Counted from the first letter of the stretch, positions 1-9,033 are shown. The stretch: DNA of 64,000 bases from UBA685 sp049890215 (GCA_049890215.1 JBMHBX010000012.1:62001-126000), one strand, 5' to 3'. Numbers and translations are program-made. Notes: generated from the letters alone by a model not told the origin.

Positions 1-584
1 GCACGTGATAATCCGGCTGACCAGATATATAGCCAGCCCCCCGCAATAAGGCACACAACGCCCACCACCACAGATGAAGACATCATCTCTGGCAATGCGA
101 AAGATGATAAAGCAGCCTCACCTGTTTGGAAAAGCGTTACACCGATGATGCCGGTCGCTTTGGTCGTAGCCTGATTATCCAATCCCCAGACATAACAAGC
201 AGCTGCCACAGAGCTTGCCAGAAATGCAATGGCGACACTTAAAAAAGGCATGCGCCAATACCAGGATGGCAGACCGACATGTACCACCCACCGAAGACCC
301 CAGCTCATCAAGGCAAGTGGCATCAAAAACGCCGGACCAATGCCAAAGATACGATTAAGAAAATCCGCAATATAAGCACCTGATAAACCAAGCCAGTTTT
401 GGATCTCCACATCCCCAACAGCGTTATTCAATGACGGGTCACCTTCATTGGCGGTGATAAGAGCAACCATCAAAGCGCCCCCGCATAACAGCAAAAACAG
501 ACCAAATAATTCAGAAATCCGGTGCCCGATAAATCGTTTCACCACCTCTGACATGACTGGTTTTATGGCATCACCCTGGCTCAT
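1..584 (-). CDS. ftsK: DNA translocase FtsK, N-terminal part (cut by window edge)
   Basis: The first 194 residues of an FtsK/SpoIIIE translocase are visible; the rest lies left of the window. The protein anchors at the division septum and pumps chromosome DNA during segregation. What is seen is the four-helix membrane domain: hydrophobic segments at about residues 25-44, 76-97, 112-134 and 169-191, with the typical periplasmic GDPSLN motif at 48-53 after helix 1. The motor and gamma domains are not in the window. The ATG at 584-582 overlaps the TGA of the aminotransferase gene (ATGA), so the two are probably cotranscribed. Identification rests on the membrane domain alone but is strong. Confidence 0.88.
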   Translation of the reverse strand, partial: MSQGDAIKPVMSEVVKRFIGHRISELFGLFLLLCGGALMVALITANEGDPSLNNAVGDVEIQNWLGLSGAYIADFLNRIFGIGPAFLMPLALMSWGLRWVVHVGLPSWYWRMPFLSVAIAFLASSVAAACYVWGLDNQATTKATGIIGVTLFQTGEAALSSFALPEMMSSSVVVGVVCLIAGGWLYIWSAGLSR

Positions 585-1786
585 GAATTTGCGCCGCTCT
601 CTGCTTCACATAATTTTGACAGACGTCCCATAGCCTGTTCTATGACCTCATGAGGATGAACAAGCGCCACACGCACAAAACCAGCGCCCGGATTGCCGTT
701 TTGACCGTCAAGCGCCATGAAGCTGCCAGGCATCACCCGCAAAGCCTGTTCTTGATAAGCGCGTCTGGCAAAGGCCACATCATCACCCACAGGCAGCCAG
801 AGGAAAAAGCCCCCTTTTGCCTCACTTTCATCTATGAATGACGGCAAATAGCGTTTGGCGATGGCAAAAGACTCCTCATAATGCGCTCTTATCACCTCAG
901 CATGATCTTTATCACGATACAAGGCGCCTGCGGCGCGCAATAAGGGGGTTGGCAATAAAGCAGCCCCATTTGCCACCATCTTTTTATATAAGGTAATCAC
1001 CTGTGCATCACCTGCCAGAAAGCCTGCGCGCAGCCCTGCGGCATTTGATCGTTTTGATAAAGAATTCAACACAACCAGATGAGAGAGGCCGTCCCCGATA
1101 TCGGCTGCCACTTCCAATGCCCCGACAGGTGGTTTTTGCCGCCACACATCACTATAACATTCATCAGATAACAACAAAAAATTATATTGTCTGGCCAGTA
1201 ATATCAGCCTGCGCAAATAGTCAGCAGAGGCAAATACACCATGCGGATTGGTCGGCGAGCAGATATAAAACACCGTTGTTCTTGCCAATAAGTCCTCATC
1301 AAGGGCCGACAGATCAGGCAGATAACCAGTTGTCTGTGAGGCATCAAGCATAATGATATCACCGCCTGCCCCAAGCGCCCCGGCACGCCAGGCATGATAA
1401 AACGGATTTGGCAACAAAGCAGCGCTATTTGGCTTGGCACCCCGGACCATCTGCCCCAACAGATGAAGAGGCTCTCTTGTGCCTACCACAGGCACGATAT
1501 GGCAGTCAGGGTCAACCATCTGTGCGACCTTATCACCATAGCGATAGCCTAGATAATGATGCACATCACCGCGAAAGGCAGGATCGCCGTCTGCTTTGGG
1601 ATAGCAATGCCATTTATCATCATGTTCAGAGATGGTTTTGGTCAGCAATTTCGGTGCCGGTAATTGAGGATCACCAATGGTCAAATTCAGCACAGGCAGG
1701 TCAGCAGGCGGCACAATATCATCAATCGCCGCACGCAGTTGCATGAACATATTATCATCAAAAATCGAAAAATCAGGATTGAGCAT
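581..1786 (-). CDS. dapC: PLP-dependent aminotransferase, probable succinyldiaminopimelate transaminase
   Basis: A fold-type I aminotransferase of 401 residues. Visible motifs are SPTNP (177-181), DECY (208-211) and SLSKRS (242-247), where K245 should form the Schiff base with PLP. The sequence resembles the DapC group, which makes N-succinyl-LL-diaminopimelate in lysine and peptidoglycan synthesis. Related class I/II aminotransferases of other specificity cannot be excluded from sequence alone. It is directly upstream of ftsK with a 4-nt overlap, and it diverges from gmhB across a 165-bp gap. Confidence 0.75.
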   Translation of the reverse strand: MLNPDFSIFDDNMFMQLRAAIDDIVPPADLPVLNLTIGDPQLPAPKLLTKTISEHDDKWHCYPKADGDPAFRGDVHHYLGYRYGDKVAQMVDPDCHIVPVVGTREPLHLLGQMVRGAKPNSAALLPNPFYHAWRAGALGAGGDIIMLDASQTTGYLPDLSALDEDLLARTTVFYICSPTNPHGVFASADYLRRLILLARQYNFLLLSDECYSDVWRQKPPVGALEVAADIGDGLSHLVVLNSLSKRSNAAGLRAGFLAGDAQVITLYKKMVANGAALLPTPLLRAAGALYRDKDHAEVIRAHYEESFAIAKRYLPSFIDESEAKGGFFLWLPVGDDVAFARRAYQEQALRVMPGSFMALDGQNGNPGAGFVRVALVHPHEVIEQAMGRLSKLCEAESGANS

Positions 1787-1951
1787 TTAAGATCATTTCA
1801 CGCGCGGCAGAATAAAACAGGACAGAACTGCAAAGAATCTATCGAAAAACACATAGCTTCGCAATATACTCAAACAATCGAAACGTAATATCATAAAACG
1901 GCAAAATCATGACAAAAGGTTATGATAAGCCCAAAAGGATAGCAAATCGCC

Positions 1952-2467
1952 ATGCGCGCTGTGTTTTTTGACAGAGATAACACGCTGACCTGTGATGAAG
2001 GTTATTGTCATAAGGTTGAAGATTTCGCCTGGATGCCGGGCGCTGAGATAGCGTTGCGTGCTTTGCATGAACGCCAAATCCCTGTTTTTATTGTCACGAA
2101 TCAAGGCGGCATTGCCAAAGGGTTATTCACCCACTCTGATATGGTGCTTTTTCATAATCATCTCTGCCTCATGGCTGAGAAAGCAGGCGGACATATTACA
2201 GATATCGCTTTTTGTCCCCATCACCCGCAGGCCCCTGATCCACAGGGTCTTTGCGATTGCCGCAAACCATCTCCAAAATTACTATTTGATTTGGCTGAAA
2301 AATGGCACATCACACTTTCAGGCAGCGTTATGATAGGTGATAAAGCCTCTGATATAGAGGCCGGCAAACAGGCAGGTACTTTTTCTTATCTTTATGATCC
2401 CTCAATGCGCCTTGATACGCTTGTCAATCAGGTGATAGAGGCCCATTTCAGTGATATGCCCTCATAA
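1952..2467 (+). CDS. gmhB: D-glycero-D-manno-heptose 1,7-bisphosphate 7-phosphatase (HAD-IIIA)
   Basis: A small HAD-superfamily phosphatase (171 aa). The nucleophile motif FFDRDNTL (D7, D9) opens the protein, TNQGGIAKG follows near residue 50, and GDKASDIEAG near residue 128 carries the acidic metal ligands. The CPHHP...CDCRKP stretch holds the zinc-binding Cys/His typical of GmhB. It removes the 7-phosphate of heptose bisphosphate in making ADP-heptose for the LPS core. gmhA sits about 8 kb away in this window. The TAA stop shares its last A with the ATG of the next gene, suggesting translational coupling. Confidence 0.85.
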   Translation: MRAVFFDRDNTLTCDEGYCHKVEDFAWMPGAEIALRALHERQIPVFIVTNQGGIAKGLFTHSDMVLFHNHLCLMAEKAGGHITDIAFCPHHPQAPDPQGLCDCRKPSPKLLFDLAEKWHITLSGSVMIGDKASDIEAGKQAGTFSYLYDPSMRLDTLVNQVIEAHFSDMPS

Positions 2468-3717
2468 TGGTTGCAAAGACAATGACAGAAAACAGCATAT
2501 CTCCCATCCTTCCCATTGTGATTATTGGTGGCGGCCTGACAGGCAAAATGATGGCATTGGCCCTGTCTTATAGCGGGTTTCGCGTCACCATGATGGCACC
2601 GCAACCAAAAGGACAGCCAAAAAGAGATAAACGCTCAACAACCATTCATCAGGCAGGCGCACAAATGCTGTCTGCTCTTGGCATGACGGATATGCTGGCG
2701 CCTCATAAAACCCCGGTTGAACGCATTTGTGTTGCAATTGGGCCAGAGAAAGGACAAAGGTCAGACTGGCTTTTGAACTGGTCATCTGCGCATATGCCAA
2801 TGGCTTATGTGATTGAAAACAGCCAGCTTGACGCTGCCTTTGATACCGCTCTTGCACAATTACCATCTGCGCAATCTGTGACCATCATTGATGATCATGT
2901 TATCAGCTATGATGAGACATCGTCTGCCGGCATAATCGGCACCAATAAAGGCCAGACCATCAGCGCCTCTGTCATTATTGCCTGTGATGGTGCCGGCAGT
3001 AAAATGCGCTCATTAATTGGTCTGACACCCACAATAGAAAAGACAGCCCAGACCGCGCTAATTGCCAATCTGTCATGTGAATTGCCTCATGATAACACTG
3101 CCTTTCAACGGTTTTTACCAACAGGCCCGATCGCCTTCATGCCTTTGCCTGAAAAAGAAGTCTCCATGGTATGGTCAACCTCAGATACACAGGCAGAACA
3201 AGTGAAAAACCTCTCTCATGAGGATGCCTCACTGGCGATCACAAACGCATTCGGCCTTGAATTAGGCGCGCTTCGCCTGCAACAAAATATCACCTCTTTT
3301 GCGTTACATCCGCAGAGGAACAGGCACCTTTCCAAGGGGCGTGTTCTGCTTGCCGGAGATGCGGCCCATGCTATCCATCCTCTGGCAGGTATGGGCTATA
3401 ATTTAGCATTAAGCGATGCAGCTGTCTTGCTTGATATCCTGCATGATTTACAAAAGACAGGCCTGCCTTGTGATCATATATCTCTTAGCATGCGCTATGC
3501 ACGCCAAAGACAGGTTGAAATCAAGTCACTCACATTTGTGACATCTGCTCTTAATAAGATATTAAGCAGACCATCTGGCCCCCTATCACAATTCATGGCA
3601 ATGGGTATGTCTGTGATGGATAAATTACCTGTCAAAACAGCGTTACGTGATGTGGCGATGGGTGGCACTTTATCCACTGCAAGCTTGCTAAAAGGGATCA
3701 GGCCGTCTCAGCACTGA
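2467..3717 (+). CDS. UbiH/UbiF/COQ6-family FAD-dependent hydroxylase
   Basis: A 416-residue flavoprotein monooxygenase. The N-terminal dinucleotide fold IIGGGLTG is at about 19-26, and the second FAD motif GDAAHAIHPLAGMGYNLAL is at about 296-314, the signature of the UbiH/UbiF/VisC/COQ6 ring hydroxylases. The likely role is hydroxylation of the ubiquinone precursor ring. The exact position (C5, C6 or C1) cannot be told, because alphaproteobacteria often have UbiL- or UbiM-type relatives with broad regioselectivity. It overlaps gmhB by one base. Its stop is 10 bp from the convergent DUF971 gene. Confidence 0.85.
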   Translation: MVAKTMTENSISPILPIVIIGGGLTGKMMALALSYSGFRVTMMAPQPKGQPKRDKRSTTIHQAGAQMLSALGMTDMLAPHKTPVERICVAIGPEKGQRSDWLLNWSSAHMPMAYVIENSQLDAAFDTALAQLPSAQSVTIIDDHVISYDETSSAGIIGTNKGQTISASVIIACDGAGSKMRSLIGLTPTIEKTAQTALIANLSCELPHDNTAFQRFLPTGPIAFMPLPEKEVSMVWSTSDTQAEQVKNLSHEDASLAITNAFGLELGALRLQQNITSFALHPQRNRHLSKGRVLLAGDAAHAIHPLAGMGYNLALSDAAVLLDILHDLQKTGLPCDHISLSMRYARQRQVEIKSLTFVTSALNKILSRPSGPLSQFMAMGMSVMDKLPVKTALRDVAMGGTLSTASLLKGIRPSQH

Positions 3718-3727
3718 TGATAAAAAG

Positions 3728-4081
3728 CTAGCTTGTGGCCTGCCGGTAAGCTGCCATCATCTCCTCAGCTCTTTGGCCATAATCATAAAATAAGGCCCAG
3801 GAATAAATACCTGTATCATGCCCGTCATCAAATTTCAGACGCACCGCATAATGGCCAACCGGCTCAATGGCGCTGATTTGCACATCTTTCTTGCCATAGA
3901 TAATTTGCTTTTGATCAATGCCATGACCCTGCACCTCAGCAGAGGGCGATTCAACACGCAATAATTCTGCTGACAAGCTTGTCTCAAACCCATCTTTGAA
4001 GCAGATTGTCAGATGTTTTTTATCAGCCGAAACACGCAAAGACGTGACAGATGGCGGCGAAAAAGAGGCATTTGTCATCAC
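3728..4081 (-). CDS. DUF971 domain protein
   Basis: A 117-residue protein matching the DUF971 family (the N-terminal domain also found in gamma-butyrobetaine hydroxylases). The core around FKDGFETSLSAELLRVESPSAE and the end GHYAVRLKFDDGHDTGIYSW are characteristic. The alphaproteobacterial stand-alone version has no settled function; links to iron-sulfur protein assembly have been suggested for relatives. It is the last gene of a minus-strand series with the Trm112-like and LON-domain genes, an order I recognise from other alphaproteobacteria. Confidence 0.8.
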   Translation of the reverse strand: MMTNASFSPPSVTSLRVSADKKHLTICFKDGFETSLSAELLRVESPSAEVQGHGIDQKQIIYGKKDVQISAIEPVGHYAVRLKFDDGHDTGIYSWALFYDYGQRAEEMMAAYRQATS

Positions 4082-4099
4082 ATCATATCCTGTCTGTTG

Positions 4100-4321
4100 C
4101 TATCGTGCATCCTGCGCCCTGTTATCACGATCCTGTGGCCAGTCTACCGCCTCATCAGGCACTAAAATAGGCACACCAGAGCGTATCGGATACGCTTTAT
4201 TGATTTGCGGACTGATCAGATATTGTGCCTCTGCTTCATAATGAAGCGGCCCTTTTGTGACAGGACAGACCAGATAATTTAGTAAATATCGTGACGCTTT
4301 TGCTTTTGTCTCAATGGTCAT
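4100..4321 (-). CDS. Trm112-like/UPF0434 small protein
   Basis: A 73-residue protein with the YLVCPVTKGPLHYE motif followed by AYPIRSGVPILVPDEAV, the hallmark of the Trm112p-like (YcaR/UPF0434) family. Eukaryotic Trm112 activates methyltransferases. The bacterial role is unknown. Of the two CPxC-type pairs that bind zinc in some members, only one Cys (C19) is obvious here, so zinc binding is doubtful. It lies 18 bp from the DUF971 gene and 39 bp from the LON-domain gene, all on the same strand. Confidence 0.8.
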   Translation of the reverse strand: MTIETKAKASRYLLNYLVCPVTKGPLHYEAEAQYLISPQINKAYPIRSGVPILVPDEAVDWPQDRDNRAQDAR

Positions 4322-4360
4322 CGGAAAAATTATCAGCCCTTTTGGTCTCTGCTTTTTTGA

Positions 4361-5041
4361 TTAGTGCGTCTGCCCTGCCTCTGATGGCTGTGTGTCTGCA
4401 CCAGATCTGTCTTGCGATAAAACAGACATCTCAAGCATAGCGATCAATAATTGTGATCTGGCAACCAGATCCTGTGATTCAAGCAAAGCTTGCTTTTCAC
4501 TATTACCAAAAGGACAGATCATAGACAAGGTGGTGACAAGCCTTTCATCTTCACATTCCTCAATATGAGACCAGTCAGCTGAGAAGCCTTTTACATCAAA
4601 ATAAGATTTCAAAATTGCACATAATTTATCACGATCAATCAGCCCTGTATCTGGCTCAAGATCATGTGCAAAAGCCGAAAAATCAACCGCGCCTGTCAGG
4701 TAACCTGCTGGCTGAAGCTCTGTCTTCTGGCAGGTAAAACGCGCTGTACCAGCCAGTGAGATGATAAAGCGCCCGTCATCTGATTCAGAAAATTCGGCAA
4801 TGCGACCTGCGCAACCAATTTCAAAATAATGCCCGTTATCAGCCTGAGGCTGAATCATACCAATCATGCGATGCGGTGTGGCCATAGCCGCTTGCACCAT
4901 AGCAAGATAGCGAGGCTCAAAAATATTCAAAGGCAGGCGCCCTCCTGGCAGCAATAACGCGCCGGGCAAGGGAAACAAGGCAATTGTTTCCGGAAGTTCT
5001 TGCAAAAGTGGCTCAAAGGGACCGCGACTCATCTTAACCAA
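4361..5041 (-). CDS. LON substrate-binding domain protein
   Basis: A 226-residue protein consisting of only the N-terminal LON domain, without the AAA+ and protease parts of Lon. The diagnostic stretch LFPLPGALLLPGGRLPLNIFEPRYLAMV is at about residues 22-50. Such stand-alone proteins are common in alphaproteobacteria and their substrate is unknown. The gene lies just downstream of the CnoX-like thioredoxin on the same strand, which fits a protein quality-control neighbourhood. That functional link is inference. Confidence 0.82.
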   Translation of the reverse strand: MVKMSRGPFEPLLQELPETIALFPLPGALLLPGGRLPLNIFEPRYLAMVQAAMATPHRMIGMIQPQADNGHYFEIGCAGRIAEFSESDDGRFIISLAGTARFTCQKTELQPAGYLTGAVDFSAFAHDLEPDTGLIDRDKLCAILKSYFDVKGFSADWSHIEECEDERLVTTLSMICPFGNSEKQALLESQDLVARSQLLIAMLEMSVLSQDRSGADTQPSEAGQTH

Positions 5042-5091
5042 TCCTACTTTAACTGACTATTCTTTGTTCTTTTGTCGATATAGAGCAGTTT

Positions 5092-6015
5092 TTAAGAAAT
5101 CAAATAGGATGATAATTTTCGTCTGGCCTTCATCACCATAGGGTCGCCAACACCAATCGCTTCAAAGAATTCCAAAAGCTGTGTTTTGGCCTTTCCTTCA
5201 TCAAAATCTCTGTCAATGCGGATGGATTCCAACAAATGCCCCATCGCCTCTTCTTTGTTCCCTGCGGCAAATAAGCCCATTGCCAAATCAAAGCGTGCTT
5301 GAAGATGACTGCCATCTTTTTCAACCGCCTCTTGCAGCGCGGCCAAATCACCTGCCACGGCGCCTGTTTTCAGTGCCAGCTCAACCGCTGCCTGTGCTTC
5401 ACGCAAAGAGGGTTTTTCAAGCTGTTCTTCTTCTAATGCGTCAATGATCTCTTTGGCATTTTCAAGATCACCTGATGCCACCATTGCTTTGACAAGCCCG
5501 GCAAGCGCCTCCAGTGAGTCTGGCACCAGAGCCATTGCCTGTTGGAATGCTTCCATAGCCGCCTCTGCCTCATTTTGCGCAAGCGCTGCCTCACCAGACT
5601 CCAATAAAGGTGATATATCAGGTGCGCCGGGTGCCATCGCTCCTAATTTAGACACAAATTCAGCCACTGCAGATCCTGGCTGATTGCCGGCAAAACCATC
5701 GACAGGCTGACCATTAACAAAACCATAAATTGTTGGCACGGACTGCACGCGCAATTGGGCAGCAATTTCCTGATTTTCATCAATATTCACGCGCACCATG
5801 CGCACTCTGTCATTTTTAGCGACTTCTTTTTCAAGCACAGGGCCAAGCTGCTTGCAAGGACCACACCATGGTGCCCAAAATTGCACAATCACAGCGACAG
5901 ATGATGATGCCTCAATCACCTCTGCCATAAAATTCTGCATTGTCACATCAATAACAGCCGCAGTACCGCCATCAGATGATGTGCCCATTGCGGATAGATC
6001 TTGTGTTATGTCCAT
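5092..6015 (-). CDS. cnoX: Thioredoxin-TPR co-chaperone CnoX/YbbN
   Basis: A 307-residue cytoplasmic protein with an N-terminal thioredoxin domain and a C-terminal TPR region. The redox motif WCGPC is at 50-54 and the cis-proline VPTIYGF is near 93. From about residue 135 the chain is alanine- and glutamate-rich helical repeats (EAALAQNEAEAAMEAF and so on). This is the CnoX (YbbN) layout, a holdase that protects clients from oxidation and passes them to GroEL or DnaK. E. coli CnoX lacks the first Cys of the motif, whereas this protein keeps both and could be an active oxidoreductase. Confidence 0.85.
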   Translation of the reverse strand: MDITQDLSAMGTSSDGGTAAVIDVTMQNFMAEVIEASSSVAVIVQFWAPWCGPCKQLGPVLEKEVAKNDRVRMVRVNIDENQEIAAQLRVQSVPTIYGFVNGQPVDGFAGNQPGSAVAEFVSKLGAMAPGAPDISPLLESGEAALAQNEAEAAMEAFQQAMALVPDSLEALAGLVKAMVASGDLENAKEIIDALEEEQLEKPSLREAQAAVELALKTGAVAGDLAALQEAVEKDGSHLQARFDLAMGLFAAGNKEEAMGHLLESIRIDRDFDEGKAKTQLLEFFEAIGVGDPMVMKARRKLSSYLIS

Positions 6016-6082
6016 TACATTTGCCCTTTATAAAAATAATTGACCTTGTGGCGATAGCGCGCCTTACATGACGAATTGCTTA

Positions 6083-6619
6083 TCACGGTATATTAATAAG
6101 CAATGGTGTTACCGAAACACTTGATAAAAAACGCATCAAATCTTGTGGTGCCATCCCAATGGTGCGGTCATTGACCAGAGGGTGCATATAAATTTCTTGG
6201 CACATCATAAGGTCTTTATCAATGCCGATAGTAACGTCCTTATCAGCCCCATGCCTCATTGCCAAAGGGGTTACCGCCCCCGGGCGCACACCCAGATATT
6301 CAAATAATCTGTCTTCTGATCCAAAAGACAGCCTTTGCGCTGACAGAGCCTCTGCCAGAGCCTTCAGATCAACTTGCTTATCTTCTTGAATGACCGCCAG
6401 AAAATTTTGTTTCTTGCGGTCACGCAAATACAGATTTTTGATATGGCCGCCGCCTTCTTTGGCAGATAACAGACCCTCTCTGGCTGTTTTGGAATCAGCG
6501 ACTGTCCGCAATGGCGGATGAGTATAAGATGAATAAGATATCCCCAACTGATCAATATAAGCGATCAGCGCCTCAGGGTGAACAGGCAAACTCTCTTGAA
6601 ATTCAGAAGACGCATCCAT
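6083..6619 (-). CDS. proX: Prolyl-tRNA editing deacylase ProX (YbaK/EbsC fold)
   Basis: A 178-residue single-domain YbaK/PrdX-type deacylase that clears mischarged Ala-tRNA(Pro). Family features are YSSYTHPPLRTVADS, KNLYLRDRKKQNFLAVI and RLSFGSEDRLFEYLGVRPGAVTPLA, with the catalytic-pocket lysine in the KNLYLRD block. I chose ATG 6619 (MDASSEFQ). The longer open frame to 6733 adds a hydrophobic, low-complexity extension with no homology to the family, and the chosen length fits the usual 165-175 residues. It diverges from the Gfo/Idh gene. Confidence 0.85.
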   Translation of the reverse strand: MDASSEFQESLPVHPEALIAYIDQLGISYSSYTHPPLRTVADSKTAREGLLSAKEGGGHIKNLYLRDRKKQNFLAVIQEDKQVDLKALAEALSAQRLSFGSEDRLFEYLGVRPGAVTPLAMRHGADKDVTIGIDKDLMMCQEIYMHPLVNDRTIGMAPQDLMRFLSSVSVTPLLINIP

Positions 6620-6758
6620 GGTCGTGACTTTCTGGCAGGCAATAAAGAAATACAGATATGCTATAGATATAGCCTTTGTGTCATAAATCAAAAGGGACAA
6701 AAGCCAAAGGAGAAAAAATCCCTTATAAATCACACAAAAATGTTACAAAAAGCAACAA

Positions 6759-6787
6759 TTGACCAATGGTCACTGTGCCCCTATAGG
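6759..6787 (+). promoter_or_regulatory. Sigma70-type promoter with overlapping operator-like palindrome
   Basis: TTGACC (6759-6764) and TATAGG (6782-6787) are separated by exactly 17 bp, a good vegetative promoter pointing at the Gfo/Idh-DegT operon. The palindrome TGACC-AAT-GGTCA (6760-6772) overlaps the -35 box, where a bound repressor would block RNA polymerase. The regulator is unknown. Confidence 0.6.
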
Positions 6788-6831
6788 ATAAGCAATTGGT
6801 GATTATGCTATTTGGTGAAGGGCAAAATTTG

Positions 6832-7803
6832 ATGGCACATCTTGCCTTAGTTGGTTGTGGTATGTGGGGGCGTAATATTGCCCGTAACCTAAGCCGGCTC
6901 AACTCATTATCTGCTGTTTGTGATCATTCACATAAAAAAGCACAAAGCTTTGCAGATCAATTTGATACAAAAGCCATGTCTTTTGAGGCCATTCTCGCTG
7001 ATAAGACAATACAGGGCGTTTTGCTTGCCACCAATGCGTCAACTCATAAAGATCTTGCTTTGCAGGCACTAGAATCTGGCAAACATGTCTATATTGAAAA
7101 ACCGATGGCGTTAAGCCTTGCGGATGCCAGAGAGGTTCATGATCATGCCATCTCAGCCGGAAAGCAGGTGATGATAGGTCATCTGATACGCTATCATCCG
7201 GCCTTTATGGCACTGCAGGATCAAATCCGCTCAGGCGCGATTGGCAGGGTCAAACATATTCAGGCAAACCGTCTGGCTATGGGACGTATTCGCAACACTG
7301 AATCTGTCTTATTTGATCTGTGCCCTCATGATTTATCTTTGATATTGGCGCTTGCCAGCCATATGCCTGATAAAGTGATCTGCCATGGTGTAAGCCATAT
7401 CACCAAAGGTGTGGTTGATATTTTATCAACTGGCCTTGGCTTTCCGGACGGGCTGTCTGCCAATATGCAGACAAGCTGGATATCCCCTTATAAAGAACAC
7501 AGGCTCACTGTCACAGGTGAGACAGGCTCACTTGTCTTTGATGACACCAAACCATGGCAGGAAAAACTGACCTTATATCAGGATCAGATCACACAAGCTG
7601 ATTCGTTATTTGTCATAGAGCGCGCAAGCCCCTTGCCCTTACCTGTGCCGGAATCAGAACCGTTACTGGATGAGATGTCTGCCTTTATCAGCCTTTGTGA
7701 CGAGGGGGTCATACCACCAACAGATTCAGCCGAAGGACTTGCTGTTCAACATGTCCTTGAACAAATGCAGTCACAATTACGTGATTTGAGTGTATCATCA
7801 TGA
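6832..7803 (+). CDS. Gfo/Idh/MocA-family NAD(P)-dependent oxidoreductase
   Basis: A 323-residue sugar dehydrogenase. The Rossmann motif VGCGMWG is at about 7-13 and the catalytic-lysine motif EKP is at 89-91. A second conserved histidine lies in DLCPHDLSLI (H166). Members of the WbpB/WlbA branch oxidise the 3-position of UDP-N-acetylglucosaminuronate before transamination, and the DegT gene overlapping downstream makes this role likely here. I chose ATG 6832, which has a GAAGGG ribosome site ahead and begins right at the conserved fold. The earlier TTG at 6796 would lie almost at the predicted transcription start. Confidence 0.82.
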   Translation: MAHLALVGCGMWGRNIARNLSRLNSLSAVCDHSHKKAQSFADQFDTKAMSFEAILADKTIQGVLLATNASTHKDLALQALESGKHVYIEKPMALSLADAREVHDHAISAGKQVMIGHLIRYHPAFMALQDQIRSGAIGRVKHIQANRLAMGRIRNTESVLFDLCPHDLSLILALASHMPDKVICHGVSHITKGVVDILSTGLGFPDGLSANMQTSWISPYKEHRLTVTGETGSLVFDDTKPWQEKLTLYQDQITQADSLFVIERASPLPLPVPESEPLLDEMSAFISLCDEGVIPPTDSAEGLAVQHVLEQMQSQLRDLSVSS

Positions 7804-8933
7804 TCCCATTTATCGATTTGAAGGCCCAACAGGCCCGTCTCAGAGACGATATTGATAACAGGCTGGCATCCGTGCTTGATCATGGCGCTTATATTATGGG
7901 GCCTGAAGTTAAAGAGCTTGAAACAGAGCTTGGAAAATGGTCTCGCAGCAAACATGTCATCAGCTGCGCCTCTGGCACTGATGCGCTGATATTGGCGTTG
8001 CTTGGCAAAAAATTACGCCCGGGACAGGGTGTGATTTGCCCCTCATTTACCTTTGCAGCGACCGCTGAATCACTTGCGGTTCTTGGTGCCTCCCCTGTCT
8101 TTGCTGATGTTGATCCTCACAGCTTTAATCTTGATGCGCGCAATTTATCAGCGGCAATGCAGTCAGGGCTTGACGCTGGCCTTGAGATGGTTGGGGTCAT
8201 GCCGGTTGGTCTGTTTGGCATGCCGGCTGATATGATTGCCATCAGGGATTTTGCGCAAAAACACGGGCTATGGGTGATTGACGATGCGGCGCAGTCCTTT
8301 GGTGCCTCTTTACATGATGTGCCGGTTGGCAAGCTGGCAGATGTGACCTGCACAAGCTTTTTCCCTGCCAAGCCTCTTGGCTGCTATGGTGATGGCGGCG
8401 CGTTATTCACAGATGATGATGAAGTCGCAGAAATAGCAATATCCTGCCGTGTTCATGGCATGGGAAAGACCAAATACCATAATGACAGAATCGGCATGAC
8501 AGCACGCCTTGATACAATACAGGCCGCGGTTTTATTATCAAAATTAACCATTTTCGAAGATGAGCTTGCCAGACGCCAGAAAGTCGCAGAACAGTATAAT
8601 GAGCGGCTTTGTGAGCATGTCACCACGCCGCGCCTGTCCAAAGGCGCAACCTCAGCATGGGCGCAATATACCATCAAATTGCCACAACATACAGACCGTC
8701 AATCTATACAAGACAGCCTGGCCGCCAAAGCGGTGCCAACCATGATTTATTATCCTATTCCAATGCACAAACAGCGCCCTTATCAGCGTTATCCTGTGGC
8801 GAATGGCGCACTTGGTATCACAGATACATTATGTGATATCGTGCTTGCCCTGCCAATGCACCCTTATCTTGGCGAAGAGCAGATTGACATTATCTCACAG
8901 GCAGTAAAAAGCGCACTTGCTGAGGCCTCATAA
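7800..8933 (+). CDS. DegT/DnrJ/EryC1-family sugar aminotransferase
   Basis: A 377-residue PLP-dependent sugar aminotransferase. The SGTDAL motif is at 58-63, the PLP-ring aspartate motif DDAAQSFGA is at 161-169, and the Schiff-base lysine K191 is in FFPAKPLGCYGDGGA. Family members such as WbpE or FdtB transfer an amino group to a 3-keto nucleotide sugar. The ATGA overlap with the preceding dehydrogenase argues that the dehydrogenase makes the keto substrate for this enzyme. The product is probably a 3-amino-sugar nucleotide for LPS or glycan. No acetyltransferase or glycosyltransferase follows, so the final sugar is unknown. Confidence 0.85.
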   Translation: MIPFIDLKAQQARLRDDIDNRLASVLDHGAYIMGPEVKELETELGKWSRSKHVISCASGTDALILALLGKKLRPGQGVICPSFTFAATAESLAVLGASPVFADVDPHSFNLDARNLSAAMQSGLDAGLEMVGVMPVGLFGMPADMIAIRDFAQKHGLWVIDDAAQSFGASLHDVPVGKLADVTCTSFFPAKPLGCYGDGGALFTDDDEVAEIAISCRVHGMGKTKYHNDRIGMTARLDTIQAAVLLSKLTIFEDELARRQKVAEQYNERLCEHVTTPRLSKGATSAWAQYTIKLPQHTDRQSIQDSLAAKAVPTMIYYPIPMHKQRPYQRYPVANGALGITDTLCDIVLALPMHPYLGEEQIDIISQAVKSALAEAS

Positions 8934-8985
8934 TCCAGACACAAACATGGTGTGATTTTTTGATAAATTCATCCCACTAAAAGAC

Positions 8986-9014
8986 TTGCAAGCCTCTTTG
9001 GCTTCGACTATAAG
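8986..9014 (+). promoter_or_regulatory. Promoter of tRNA-Gly
   Basis: TTGCAA (8986-8991), a 17-bp spacer and TATAAG (9009-9014) sit 20 bp before the mature tRNA 5' end. This spacing is as expected for a short 5' leader removed by RNase P. Confidence 0.65.
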
Positions 9015-9033
9015 ATGGGAACATTTTGGTTAT

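Noticed and set aside
6620..6733. N-terminal extension of ProX with a membrane segment
   Set aside because: The extension has no counterpart in the family, and ATG 6619 gives the expected length.
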